Positions 23,055 to 34,152 of a stretch of DNA of 64,000 nt are shown here, piece by piece (within the stretch, counting starts at the first letter, position 1; every line of letters begins with the position of its first letter). Below the pieces are notes generated by a model. That model was not told where the DNA came from. It saw only the letters and a program-made list of their open reading frames with translations, and searched no databases. The stretch comes from Bimuria novae-zelandiae CBS 107.79 (taxonomy: Eukaryota > Ascomycota > Dothideomycetes > Pleosporales > Didymosphaeriaceae): positions 399,572 through 463,571 of the forward strand of contig ML976682.1 of the NCBI GenBank assembly GCA_010015655.1. The letters are read 5' to 3'. The translations under genes and the position numbers were made by a program.

Positions 23055-23485
23055 TGTTAAGGTCCTAAAGGGGTAGCTGGTCCCTAAGGGGCTAAGGTTG
23101 GTTCTCGGGCAGGAATACTATAGTAGGACAAGAGAGGGTTGTAGTAATAGCTTGCGCTTGTCACTAGGGCGTTGGTATCAAAGGTGTGTACAGCACAATT
23201 AAATCAATAAGGTTGCTTATTCAGATCCAAACGATAGATTAATAAACAGGTTAAACATAAGTATGAAAGTTCTTCCTTGCGTTCCTATATACTTAGGGAA
23301 TTCTACCCTCACATTAAAGGTTGCTATCACTAATGGTTCTGCCATTAATGATGGTTGTGCCATCACTGATAGTGTTGCTTGGCGTGATGGTAATCACGTG
23401 ACCTCGGTAGTGCAGTCCCACCGATGGTTACCCCGCGGCTGCCACCGTTGGTCCTCGACACTTGTAGGTCGCTCGGATCCTAACA
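23055..23485. mobile_element. Solo LTR, gypsy family of 42875-49683
   Basis: This segment starts TGTTAAGGTCC and ends TCCTAACA, is 431 bp long, and has the 5-bp duplication TTACT on both sides (23050-23054, 23486-23490). Its first 200 bp closely match the LTRs of the gypsy element at 42875; the middle differs. Unlike its host it keeps CpA dinucleotides and near-normal GC, so it has largely escaped RIP. Confidence 0.9.
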
Positions 23486-23640
23486 TTACTATAGTATTTA
23501 TAGCGCTATTAAGTTAATTTACCTCTATTAATGTATACCCTCTTTTTAACCTTTTTCTTATTACTACGTGCTATAAAGTCCTTTAAAGTAGCTATAAGGA
23601 TTCTTTTTTACCATAGTTACTATTTTATATATAATTTCTA

Positions 23641-25494
23641 ACGTACTCCACAAGCGAGTGGCCGACACAAGCGGGTGGCCAGAAATGCTAAGACCCTATT
23701 AAAACATACTATTACCTATAGTATAACGCGATATTTTAACTACCTAACTAACTACTAAAATTAAAAGAAGCCTAATTATAGCTTATATTTTAAGCTATTA
23801 AAGGAGACGCACTACTCTTAATTTTACGCGCTATAGTAGTTTATAGTATTACTAAAAAAAAATACTAAGATACGATACGCTAGAGTAACCTTTTAACTTA
23901 ATTATATACTTAACTTTATAAATCTCTTTTTAATAGAGGAGTAAGTAATTATTTAGTATATATTTAACTTAAATGCGAAAAGATTTCTGCCCTAGCTTAT
24001 TACTATTAAAGATATAGTTAATTCTTTATTAGCTAAGTAGCGCTATAAGCCTATTAGTTAAAACTAAATTATAAACTTTATAAAGCGCTAGCTAGAGCTC
24101 TAAATTAAGTTTAATTAAAAGTATAACTATAAGAAAGTCCTCTGTAAAAATTTTAAGATTATATAACGCTAGTTCTAGGTTATAAAGAATACTAAAGCCA
24201 AATATAGTATCCTAGATAAAGATACCCATAACTTTAATATAACTAGCTTTATAATAGGTATAATATGAATAAAAGTAGTTATTATAAGCTTTAAGTATTA
24301 AGACAGGCTAAAAAGCGTATAGTAAAGTAATTAGAAGTAGACTATAGCTATCTAGGGTATTAATATAATAGGCTAGACAATTATCCCTTTCCTTATCTTC
24401 TAAGGTAAGCACCCCCTCTCTATCTAGTATAAAGAGAAGGATCTACCTTATAATTAGGTTATTATAGTCTTTAAGAATAGCTAAATAATAAATAAGCTTA
24501 CTTTATAGTAGCTAAAGTATTTTAACGTGTATATAAAAGAGCGTATTATTAGTAGCTATTAGTTACTTATTATTAATAGTTATAAAAGCTATAACTTATT
24601 TAATTTTTAGTAATATTATAAAGATAATAAGAGTATTACCTTTTATATGACTTTATATTTATCGTACCTTTTATAGCCACTAGATATAGGATGTTTCTTG
24701 CTATTAAAAAAGGCGTATAGGTGCTAAGCTAAAGATTTAATGCGTAATATAGTTACGTATATTACTAAAATTAAATTTTTACTTCACTTTATTACTACTT
24801 TTAAGGCTATAACTACTTAAAGTAATATTTAAAAAGACTGTTAAGGCGCTAGTCTTATTTTTTTTTACTTAAAAGTAATAATATTAAAGCTTAACGTCCG
24901 CCTACGCATACCACCGCTACTCGTAGCTACTAGTAGCTTATAGTAGTTATAGACCCCTAGTAATACTTTAGAATTTAGGTTATAATTAACGATAGTAAAG
25001 AAGAGAATTTAAAGGAACATAAATAATTTCTTAATAAGCCTAGTTAAGACTTTTAAAAAGAGAGTAAAAGGCGTAGTAATAGTAGCGTATAAGCTAGTAT
25101 TAACTTAAAAGTAAATTATTAAGCTTTAAGCTACTAATAAGGCTGCTATATAATAAAAATTATACAAAAAAAGCAACTATAGTAAGAAGGGGTTCTTATA
25201 ACTACTAATAGCTAGTAATTAAATATCCTAAAGGACGTTATAGCGCGTAGTAATAAGAAGAAGATAAAGAAAAGTATATACGCTAATAAAAGTAAATTAA
25301 CTTAATAGCGCTATAGACGCTATAGTAAGACTAGGCATAATTCACGCACGTGTAAAAAAGAAGTAAAAGTAAATTCTAAATAGATTAGCCTACTACGATT
25401 TCTTATAACTATTTATGCGCGTTCTGTTCTATTGTGTAGAGTGTAGATTTTAATGGGGTCTTGGCATTTCCGGCCACTCGCTTGTGGAGTACGT
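23641..25494 (+). mobile_element. Pogo/Fot1-type DNA transposon (copy B), RIP-inactivated
   Basis: This 1854-bp element has perfect 23-bp terminal inverted repeats (acgtactccacaagcgagtg.. and its complement) flanked by TA on both sides. Plus-strand reading, through many stops, gives recognisable DDE_1 transposase text: QGINIIGQTIIPFLIF, RLLIINSYKSY-like wording at the second acidic motif, and LSYLLQPLDIGCF, followed by a block beginning LKKAYRCQAKDLMRN. These match the catalytic core of fungal pogo/Fot1 transposases, which cut and paste at TA. Just inside the terminus is a second partial copy of the CAAGCGAGTGG motif (acaagcgggtggcc). Stops interrupt every frame, so it cannot make its own enzyme. 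Confidence 0.88.
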
Positions 25495-25794
25495 TATTAA
25501 GTAGTGGCCTTATTAGTAGATTAATACTTAATACTTTACTCTTACGCTATTACTAGCTTATACGCTATTATTATTATACCTTTTATTATTTTTTAAAGAT
25601 CTTAACTATACTTATTAAGGAATTATTTAGCTATATCAAAATTCTCTCCTCTACTAGCGTTAAGTATAATTGAAACTTTAAAGTATTACTTCAGATTCAC
25701 GAATACTACGTACTATTATGTATTATATAAAATAAAGGCATACGTAGGCAAATATTAAGCTTTAATATTATAAAATTTAATAGGACTAGGGTAG

Positions 25795-26212
25795 TGTTAC
25801 GATCTCAGATAATTTAGGAACAAAATTATCAGGTAATAACGCGATAAGGATAATTACTAACGACATTGCAATGCGATGGGAGCACAGTGAGATGCGGAGT
25901 AGCTTAGGTTAGTAGCCACGTAACTTGCACCCGACAGGCTTAGCGGAGATAGGAACTCTAATAGGCTTAGCAAAAATAGTCCTGTCTCTAACGTCTCTAA
26001 TAAAGATAATAGAGACAAGAAAGGAATTAGACAAAAGTAAGGACTATAATGACTAGTATATAGTATAATCTTTTTCTTATATTTTTCCTGCTCCTTATAG
26101 TGAACTTTTATATATTAGAAGTATATCTTTTATAATAGATTAGTAAACCTTCTAGTTAGTTATTTTATAGTTTATTATAAGATTAGATTATTTATAAATT
26201 TAGTATTACTCC
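25795..26212 (+). mobile_element. LTR-like repeat related to 5748-6130
   Basis: Starts TGTTACGATCTCAG and shares ordered blocks with 5748-6130, including tagcttaggttagtag and tagtttattataagatta. It truncates pogo copy D on its left, and pogo copy C is inserted at its right, so its end is uncertain. No matching target duplication is visible. The patch at 25850-26030 keeps near-normal GC. Confidence 0.45.
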
Positions 26213-26214
26213 TA

Positions 26215-28470
26215 ACGTATTCTACATGCGAGCTACGTACCCAAGCGAGCTACGCGCTTTTTGCCAAGCCTACACTAACTTATAATTAACGTATAATAGC
26301 TTAATAAAATAATAGTTAATCTGTTTTATAAGAAGCAAATATATAGTTTATCTTATAGTTTATTTTTAATAATTAAATTTTGTTAGTCAGACGCACTGCT
26401 CCCACGTATAATACGTCTAAATCTACGCTACGTAATAGACGCGCTAGTATCCTTCTATATACTAAAATATTACTAAACTTAATAAAGCTTATAAAGTTAG
26501 AGGAGGAGGTAATTATCTAGTATATCTTAAATCTTACTAAGTAAGAATACTGTATAATTCTTATACAGGTTTAAGATATAGTAAATACTTTACTTGTAAC
26601 AGGAACAATCGCTCGTCGACACGAGAACCCTTGGCTAGTCAAGACAGGATTCGAGATCATCCGAAAACCGACACTCATCCGTATCGGACCAATTTCGGAT
26701 CTATCAGACCGATGGGGAACTACGAATCCGATTCGGACCTATTTCGGATCCATCAGACCAACGGTCAACCTATGGCAGTTATGTGCTAGCTAGCCATCTG
26801 GGAAGAGGTGTATTTAGAGGAGCTTGGGGCCTTTGTAGTTCAGTACCTTTTCCGTATCCTTTCGTACCAGGCCTATAGGCACTTAATTCATTCGAGGCTA
26901 CATTCTTATACACGCACTCCCACATGCCTCTGCTAGGAGATACGCCAACATCGATCCTTTGAGTGACCTGCGCCGATACATTACTAGCTACATGCAACTA
27001 AGGCTAGGTTAGTAAAAACTAGCTATTAAGCATTATTAAGTGTATACTTAAGCTTATAATAAGGTTTAATTATAAGCTAGACTAGTTAAGAATACTGTAA
27101 AAAAAATTCTACTATTATATTAAATTAGTTTTAACTAATATAGAATATAAAGGCAAAGTACGGCATATAGAATAAAAATATATAGAATTTTAAAAAGTCT
27201 AGTTTCATAATAGGTGTAATTTTAATAAGCTAAAAGGTTATTAGTAGCTCTAACAGGCGTAAGAAGCTAAGGTAAGTATAAAGAGATAATAAGGAGTAAA
27301 TATTAATAATATAAAGTATTAGTAGTGCGGGGTAAAAGATCCTACCCATTATTATTTTTCAGGTAAAGATGTACTTTAGTAGCTAGTATGTTAAGGATAA
27401 CCTACCTTCCTAATAAAAAATTATAGTGTTTAAGAATAGCTAAATAATAAATAAGCTTAAAATTACGTAGATTAAGCACTTTTACGTGTATATAAAGCGC
27501 TATATACGAGGCATACATAGGCTACTTATTATAAATAGCTATAAAAACTATAGCTCAATTACTTTTAAGTAGTATTATAAAGATAATAAGATTATTTATT
27601 TTTATATACTACTATACTTATCGTACATTATATAGTTACTAGATATAGATTATTTTTTACTACTAAAAGAGACATACTCGCGCTAAGTAAAGTAGCTAAT
27701 ATAAAATTATATTAATTATATTACTAAAACTAAGCTCTAATCTGCGTTTTTTAACGCGTTAAACGCGTTAATTAATAAAAATAAATTAAAAAAGACTTTT
27801 ATAGCACTAGGTTAGTACCTTTTAACTTATAATTAGCGTTAGATTATTTAAATATATAATTAAATATTCTACTAGCTCCTTTAATTAAAACTATTTTTTA
27901 GTATTTATAAACACCTAGTAATACGTATTAAATTAGGGAGCAATCTACCTTAGTATTAAAAATATTTTTAACTACTGTCTTATAGTCCTTAATACTAATA
28001 AAGGAAGCGTTATTATTATTTATAAAAAGCGCGTAGAAGAGAGCGCTTAAGTTTAAGCTAATAAAGGCCTAAATTAAGGAGCTTAAGGAGGCAAATGTAG
28101 CTTACATAAAGTAAAAATTAGGTAAAAGGACACGTATATAGGCTGGAGGAACACTACTGCTACAGAAAGACTATAGCTAGTAGCTATAAAAGAGCGTCCT
28201 ACGAAGAGGCAGCGCTTGTAAGTAAGTAAGGAGAATAGTAGAGAGAGTAGCACGCAGCACTAAAGGCTTTATAATAAGTATAATAAGTTAAGGTATAACG
28301 TGCTAACCTACTAAGAGGCTAAAAAGCTATTTTTTAAATTAGATATTACTTTTAGTAAGTTATTTTTAGATAGTATTAATAGTAATAGTAATAATTAAAA
28401 AGTATAAGTTAGTGTTACTAAGAAAAAGTACGTAGCTAACCCGGATGCGCAGCTCGCATGTGGAATACGT
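26215..28470 (+). mobile_element. Pogo/Fot1-type element (copy C), RIP-degraded, carrying a solo LTR
   Basis: Termini acgtattctacatgcgagct and its near-perfect complement (19 of 20) are flanked by TA on both sides (26213-26214, 28471-28472). Plus-strand reading gives the same transposase text as copy B in degraded form (GIHRLLIINSYKNYSS, YLSYII.LLDIDYF). The terminus differs from copy B (GCGAGCT instead of GCGAGTGG), so this is a distinct subfamily. A 386-bp solo LTR sits inside it. Confidence 0.8.
26595..26980. mobile_element. Solo LTR of a second family inside copy C
   Basis: This segment runs from TGTAACAGGAACAATCG to CGCCGATACA, with TTACT duplicated on both sides (26590-26594, 26981-26985). 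Removing it and one TTACT restores the alignment of copy C to copy B. GC-normal and not RIP-altered. It contains a direct repeat of about 50-bp period: cggaccaatttcggatctat near 26687 and cggacctatttcggatccat near 26736. Confidence 0.88.
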
Positions 28471-28484
28471 TATTATATTTATTA

Positions 28485-29020
28485 ACATTTTGTAGTTTTG
28501 AATACTAAGTAATATTTTCAAATTTCTGTTCTTATCAATGCTAATGAAGGAATAAATTAATAAATATAAGTAAGATCTCTAAATAAAATTTTAAAGGCCG
28601 TAGTAGTAATAGTATTGGTATATAAGCTAGTATAAATATAAATGTATATTACTAAGCTTTAAGCAGCTAATAAGGCCACTATATAATATAAATTATATAA
28701 AAAAAAATAACTATAGTAAAAAAAGTTTTTATAGCTAAAAAAAATAGTAGGTACCTACTCTAAAACAGGTTAAAGTACGTAGTAAAAAAAGGACTTATAC
28801 TAATATAAAGAAGTTTACTTAATAATCCTATAGGTGCTATAATAGAACTAAATATAATTTATGCACGTATATGGAAGAACTAATAAGTTTTAAGTAAATT
28901 ACCTTAATATATTTTTATAACTATTTATACACATTTTGTAATATTATTTAAAGTATAAATTTTAATATCGTCATAGTAATTAGTTCGCTTACTTAATCAG
29001 TTTACTTATTACCTACGTCA
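28485..29020 (+). mobile_element. Pogo/Fot1-type 3' fragment (copy E)
   Basis: Aligns in the forward direction with the last ~520 bp of copy B (gtagtagtaatag.., ctttaagcagctaataaggc.., ctatttatacacattttgt). It ends in a decayed terminus, tcgcttacttaatcag..acgt, that resembles the MITE end at 14040-14079 more than copy B. The 5' part is missing. Confidence 0.6.
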
Positions 29021-30180
29021 ATATTTTTGCTAACATTATACTAATAGTGTAGACTTTTATTTTAGGTACTAATTTACAATACGTAGTTTTTAATCAAATA
29101 GTTTTATTAGACTTTTTATTAGTTCGTAATATCTTTTTTAGATAGATTTAAACGTAATTCAACAATAAAATAGCAAGCTAAAGTGATAGTATTAAGCGTA
29201 GAGATAGCTAAATAAGGTTATAGGGGACGTGCGCTACTAGCGCTATTCTTTAATTATAACAAGATCTTTGTACCTGTTCCAACGGCGGCGGCGACGGGTA
29301 ACGCTACTCAGGTTCGTATCGAATCGAACACCCCACATCGATGGCTGTGTTTTCTTTCCATGTGCAGTCGTCTAGATCGGGAACCCCTGGCAGCACGTTT
29401 GAGCATCGTTCAGAAAACTCCACCCTGCTGGCGACCTGATAGTGGCGACGAGGAGTTGAGGACGCATCGTGAATGGAGATTCGCTCCCGTGGATGTTTTC
29501 CTCACCCCCGTGTGACAACCTCCGGAGCAAGGTCGCACATGTATGTGCAAGCCGGTTCTGATGGTTTGCAACGCGCGCGGTTCTCTCCGCGGTCCTCTCG
29601 GCGCTAGTTCGCAAGCCGATAACCTGCCCAAAGCCAATCCCGGTTCCCAGCCGCTATATCAGCATGACAAGGGCACTTTAAACCGAGACCTGCGGCAGGC
29701 TAGGTGCATGCAATTTGACATTCTTCTCTTTCGCCTCGGTGCTACAAATTGGCAATTGGTGTACAAGTGCATGTCGCTGGTTACTCGCTTTTGCGCTTTG
29801 CTTATTTTATAAATACCCGTTGCCAGCAGCGCCGTTTTTAAGATCAGTTCCTATTGCGTCACCCCGTCTGCCCCCCTTGTTCGCATTTAGGGTACTCCAA
29901 GTCGCGGAACACGGCTGCATTACACCAACGGCCCCGCTCGCGAGTGGAATGTAAAGGAAGCTCTCCGATTCAATTTGCCCAGCAATCGTTATCAATAGGG
30001 AGGGCCATCAGAAGCCACGTACACGTTGGACGCAGTCTGACCTCGGGAACTCTCAGGTGGCCTGCACGTGGAGTTTGTCACCGAACGCCCGCATTCTTGC
30101 ATCTGCTCGTGTAACGCTGCACAAAGAAGGGTATTGACATCGCCTATTGCATTGCGAATACGAAGACAGTACAGGAGGAT
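29021..30180. other. TA-rich border, then gene-free GC-normal DNA
   Basis: TA-rich until about 29260, then GC-normal. Overlapping short frames at 29370-30230 have no recognisable domain. The last few hundred bases are presumably the promoter of the SPX-domain gene. Confidence 0.45.
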
Positions 30181-33114
30181 ATGAAATACGGCGAAACGCT
30201 TCGCCAGCGGTCTACACCTGAATGGGCCCATTGTAAGCGACTAGCGCTCGTCTCACCACCACTCGCTGACCTGCCATGTGTCACCAGACAACATTGACTA
30301 CGACTACCTCAAGGACCGGATCAAGCATCAGACGACCTTGGGAACTAACAAAGCGCTATCAATTCCAGGCCAGGGTGATGCGAGTGAAAAAGCATTCGGC
30401 GGCACCTTCTACCGCGACTTGAAAGCCCAGCATGACCGCGTCAACCTGTTCATACGGAGTAAGAGCGGGGAGATCGAGCGGAGGCTTGACCACATTTACG
30501 AAAACCTGAAGCGATTGCAAGCGCGTCGGGCGCCAGGGGAGCAGCTGCCCGCGAGTGTAGTTGAGAAGTATGCGAAGATTGACGCGGATGTGAACAAGTA
30601 AGTACTATCTCTTGGATACGGTTTCCTAGGCAAATTAGATAGAATCGCCATCAAACTAGCGTCCGTCTTCTCTCCCGTGAGGATTGCTGGCGTTGGTCCA
30701 CACATGCCGATCTGTTACACGACTTGTATCTCACTGCTAACGAAAAGTAGGGCCGGCGAAGAGATTCGTTCTCTTTCAAGGTTCCAGGTTGCCCAGCGCA
30801 CAGGCTTCCGTAAGATCCTGAAGAAGTACAGGCGGTGGACAAAAGATCAGGAACTGGAACGCCGGTTCAAGGATCAAGTCACGAGTAGTCCAACGAGTTT
30901 CTACCAGCTGGACCTGGGGTATCTCCTGGATCAATACATTGATGTTCTCGGTGCCTTGCGTGCCCCTTTCGATGCCTCTGGAGCATCTGAGGCTCCTAGT
31001 GGCGCAAAACGTTCCTCACCGACGGTGCGCATTGCTCAAACTTGCCACGATGGAAGTGAACTTGATTTCGATGTGGCGTTATCTTTGACTCCGCTAGGAG
31101 CTCGTGGAAGCAAGGCCACATACTGGATACATCCAGATCATATACTTGAGGCGCAAGTGCTTGTTTTACAACACATGCGCCTTATTACGGCATCTAGCCC
31201 GCCTGTCACCAGAGGCTCACCCCAAGCTACCCCCAATCGCCGTAAATCCTCTGCAACTGCCGACAGGTTTTTTGGTAGCGAAGATGGTGTTGGCCTGTTG
31301 GTGCTCGACCATCCGGAGTCGTTCGCTATCAAACAGAACGCCAGCTCTCTAGGTTCAGGCGAGGAGACGGCGGGCACTTCACAGATCAAAGCCGCCGGTA
31401 ATGCGCGGTGGACTTCGTCCGGCGATGCAGCTCTAGCACTCGACCTGGACAATTCTTCTGAGACTCCACTCACAGCTAAATTGCACCGCAAGCAGTTGGC
31501 AGGCTTCCTCGACACTTCTGTTTCCCTTGAGCAACTCGGGCTGTCGAATCAACAAAAGCCAGACCCATCCAATCCGAACACAGAGACCGGGTCAAACATT
31601 GCGGTTGCTCATCAGTGGCTGAAAAGCCACGACAATGTCAGGCCAATCGCTGGAATATGTTCAAAGCGTACTAGATTTATGGGCCTTCACAACAACAGCG
31701 CAGGAGGGATGTGGGCGACGCTGGACAGAGACATTTTCATGAAGAGCACACTTCACAAAGATCTGCGTACTGAGGATTGGCTTTCGGCTGGCCGCATGGG
31801 GTCCACCAGATTTCCTCATGCTATTCTAGAGATTCGCAGGGAAGGTGTACGCTCGTCGACACTGATACAGACTTTGGATCGCAGCCATCTGGTACGTGGG
31901 CTGTATTCTCAATACGAAGGTTACGCTGACTCTTGCAGGTGGAGCGAGTGCGCGGGTTTTCGCTGCAAGCGCAAGCGGTGTGGGCATGTTGTAAACCGAG
32001 TGCCATGTCGGCGCCTACCTGGGTAAGTTGAACAGCGTTACATCAGTGCTTGCTGAACTAGGGTTCAATAAGAGACCTGGTCTAGACGACTGGGCCATTC
32101 CGTATGCATCATAACTGACGTTTTCAGATACCCTTGCTTGACCAAGATATTCGAAAGCTTCCACCCACACAAAAACGCCAACGCCGTAAAGCCAACAATG
32201 CCACCAGCCCCTCCCAGATTTCATCTCCCGGAACTTCTGGCACCTCTACCGCAGGCCACACGGATTTATCTTCACCTCGCGGCGGCGAAACATCTGCCAC
32301 ATCCATAGCGGAATTCGTAGAAGAAGCACCACCTTTACGAGCATTCCGCAAGAAACGAAAGCAGTCCGTAGCCAACGAACAACAGGAACCCGAAGCCCAG
32401 CGTTATTGGAACGAATACGATAACCCGGAAGATGGTGATGGTGATAATGGCTACTACATCTATATCGACCCGGACGCCGAGATCAAATTTCCAGGGCAAG
32501 AGCTTTTCTCGAACTGGGCAAGAAAGACGCGCAGACTGTTTGGCATCAGGGAAGAACCTGAAGAGGAAGAGTCGATATCTTCGGCGGAGACGAGCGACGA
32601 CGAGACGGCCATGAACTCCCCTGTTCACGCGAGTAGCGGCTATGGTACTTTCAGGACTTCCTCAGACAACGCTGCGTCAAGGGGTGAGGGCTACTTCAGT
32701 GGCCTGTTCCGCAGGTTTCGCGATCCGCACCACGATATCGAGACACTACTTACGCTTCGAAGAGAGTCGGCGAGGGAGAGACGCAGTTTGCTGCGAGAAG
32801 TCGAGCTCAGGCAGCGCAAAGCCGAGACGACGAAAATATACTTCTACACGACGTGTTTAGCCATGGCGGGCGTCATCGACGTACTGCTAGCCATGATGAC
32901 GATGACCAGCCGAAAGAAAGAGAGAGGGGTTGTGGATTCTGTAGTGCTATTCGGGACTATCGTCAACCTCATGCTAGGCGTCATAGCCATCATCAGCATG
33001 GAAACCCGACGAGCAAAGCTGGGCTGGGTGCACAGGAGCACAGTGTATTTGATTTTTGCGGCGAATGTGGTGGTGGATGTGCTATTTCTGATTTGGGTGT
33101 TCAGGGGATTTTGA
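30181..33114 (+). CDS. SPX-domain membrane protein, VTC5-like vacuolar transporter chaperone subunit
   Basis: Five exons (30181-30232, 30288-30597, 30751-31891, 31939-32022, 32128-33114) join in frame to 857 residues. The N-terminus is an SPX domain: MKYGETLRQRSTPEWAHYN, then a helical region with GFRKILKKYRRWT, whose lysines form the inositol-pyrophosphate site in the family. A divergent central domain corresponds to the VTC core. A long acidic and low-complexity linker leads to three membrane helices at the C-terminus (YFYTTCLAMAGVIDVLLAM; VVLFGTIVNLMLGVIAII; VYLIFAANVVVDVLFLIWVF). This architecture matches yeast Vtc5, the subunit that stimulates polyphosphate synthesis by the vacuolar VTC complex. 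The basic residues needed for polyphosphate polymerisation are not obvious, so a regulatory role is more likely than catalysis. The start fits because the first exon is only 52 nt and its junction recreates the conserved YN pair. Confidence 0.85.
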
Positions 33115-34152
33115 TAGTAGGGGAGAGTAAACTGTGAGGTGGGGTATGGGCAATTGTGAGGCGCATGGGAAAGTGGGAATAGCAGGCGTCCACAGGCGTC
33201 GGATGCCGGCTTCAGAGATGGAGCCGTCAGACGATGGTGCTGGAGATCGGTCGATGGGAGGGCATCTGAGAGTCTAAAGTAAATTGGATCGATTGAATCG
33301 ATTGTGTAACTGCACATGACTCGATGAGTAAAGAGCTGGCAAGTCAGCGCAGGTTTACCGGAGCCAGAGTTTACTCAGAGGGTGATCAGGAGACCGGACG
33401 GCATGGCAACACGGCCTCGGAGACGGCTCCGCGTGCTGGAGTTACTCCACGGCCGTTCTTTCTTAGGACTGCGAGCTTGGTCTGGGGCGATGTTGGACAT
33501 CCCGCATAACGTGGGGGTGGGGATGATCGTGATGGCGCTTGCGCGGCTCTGCGGCTCTGCGGTCCAGTGGGTGTATGGAGTTGTCATTGCAGGCACTCCG
33601 AGACAGCGCATCACCAGGATGCGAAAGCAAAAGGCAAAAACACAGAGACAAACGAAAGAGGAAGAAAAAAAAATGCCTTCAATATCTCAATGCAGTGTCC
33701 CAAGATCAGATGCACACAACCGAGCCTTGGATGACCTCCGCGCTTCGGAAGCAGATCATCCACGGTTTTCGGAGTGCAATTCCGCCGAGCGCTACCACCG
33801 CAACGCGTCTGGCAAGCTTTCGTCATAACCACTCTGCAGTCCACAATTCCCTCCACCTCCCTGTTGTCGCGCCGACACTACCCGGAAAATTTTCCCATTA
33901 CTTGCGAGCTGCGAGCATGCTGTTCTGAACAACACATCCGGTGAGTGTCCCTCTGCGCACTATTTTTCCGGCGAAAGAGGAAGGGCTGACAGGGCTTTGA
34001 AGCGGCCTGGCGCCATTGTTAGCATCTACCTACAACGTTATTATTAGTTTTTCGAGTCCTCACGGAGAGCTACCATAGACGAGCGCGTGGAAGAAAAGAC
34101 GTGCACCATTATTGGCTTTGAAAAAGGTCATTAGATCAGAGATTCGCTAGGC
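33115..34152. other. Intergenic, promoter region of GUT2
   Basis: Short frames without domain support. Pyrimidine-rich stretches precede GUT2. Nothing specific recognised. Confidence 0.4.

Larger units (their letters stand above)
22862..25794 (-). mobile_element. Pogo/Fot1-type element fragment (copy D), split by a solo LTR and by copy B
   Basis: The left terminus ccgtacttcacaagcgagtg, with TA before it, and the adjoining sequence match the reverse complement of the right end of copy B. The alignment continues after the solo LTR (23490-23638) and again beyond copy B (25497-25794), where it matches the reverse of copy B interior around 24880-25130. It then stops abruptly at an LTR-like repeat. 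Copy D is therefore an older element in the opposite orientation, later hit by at least three insertions. Confidence 0.7.
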
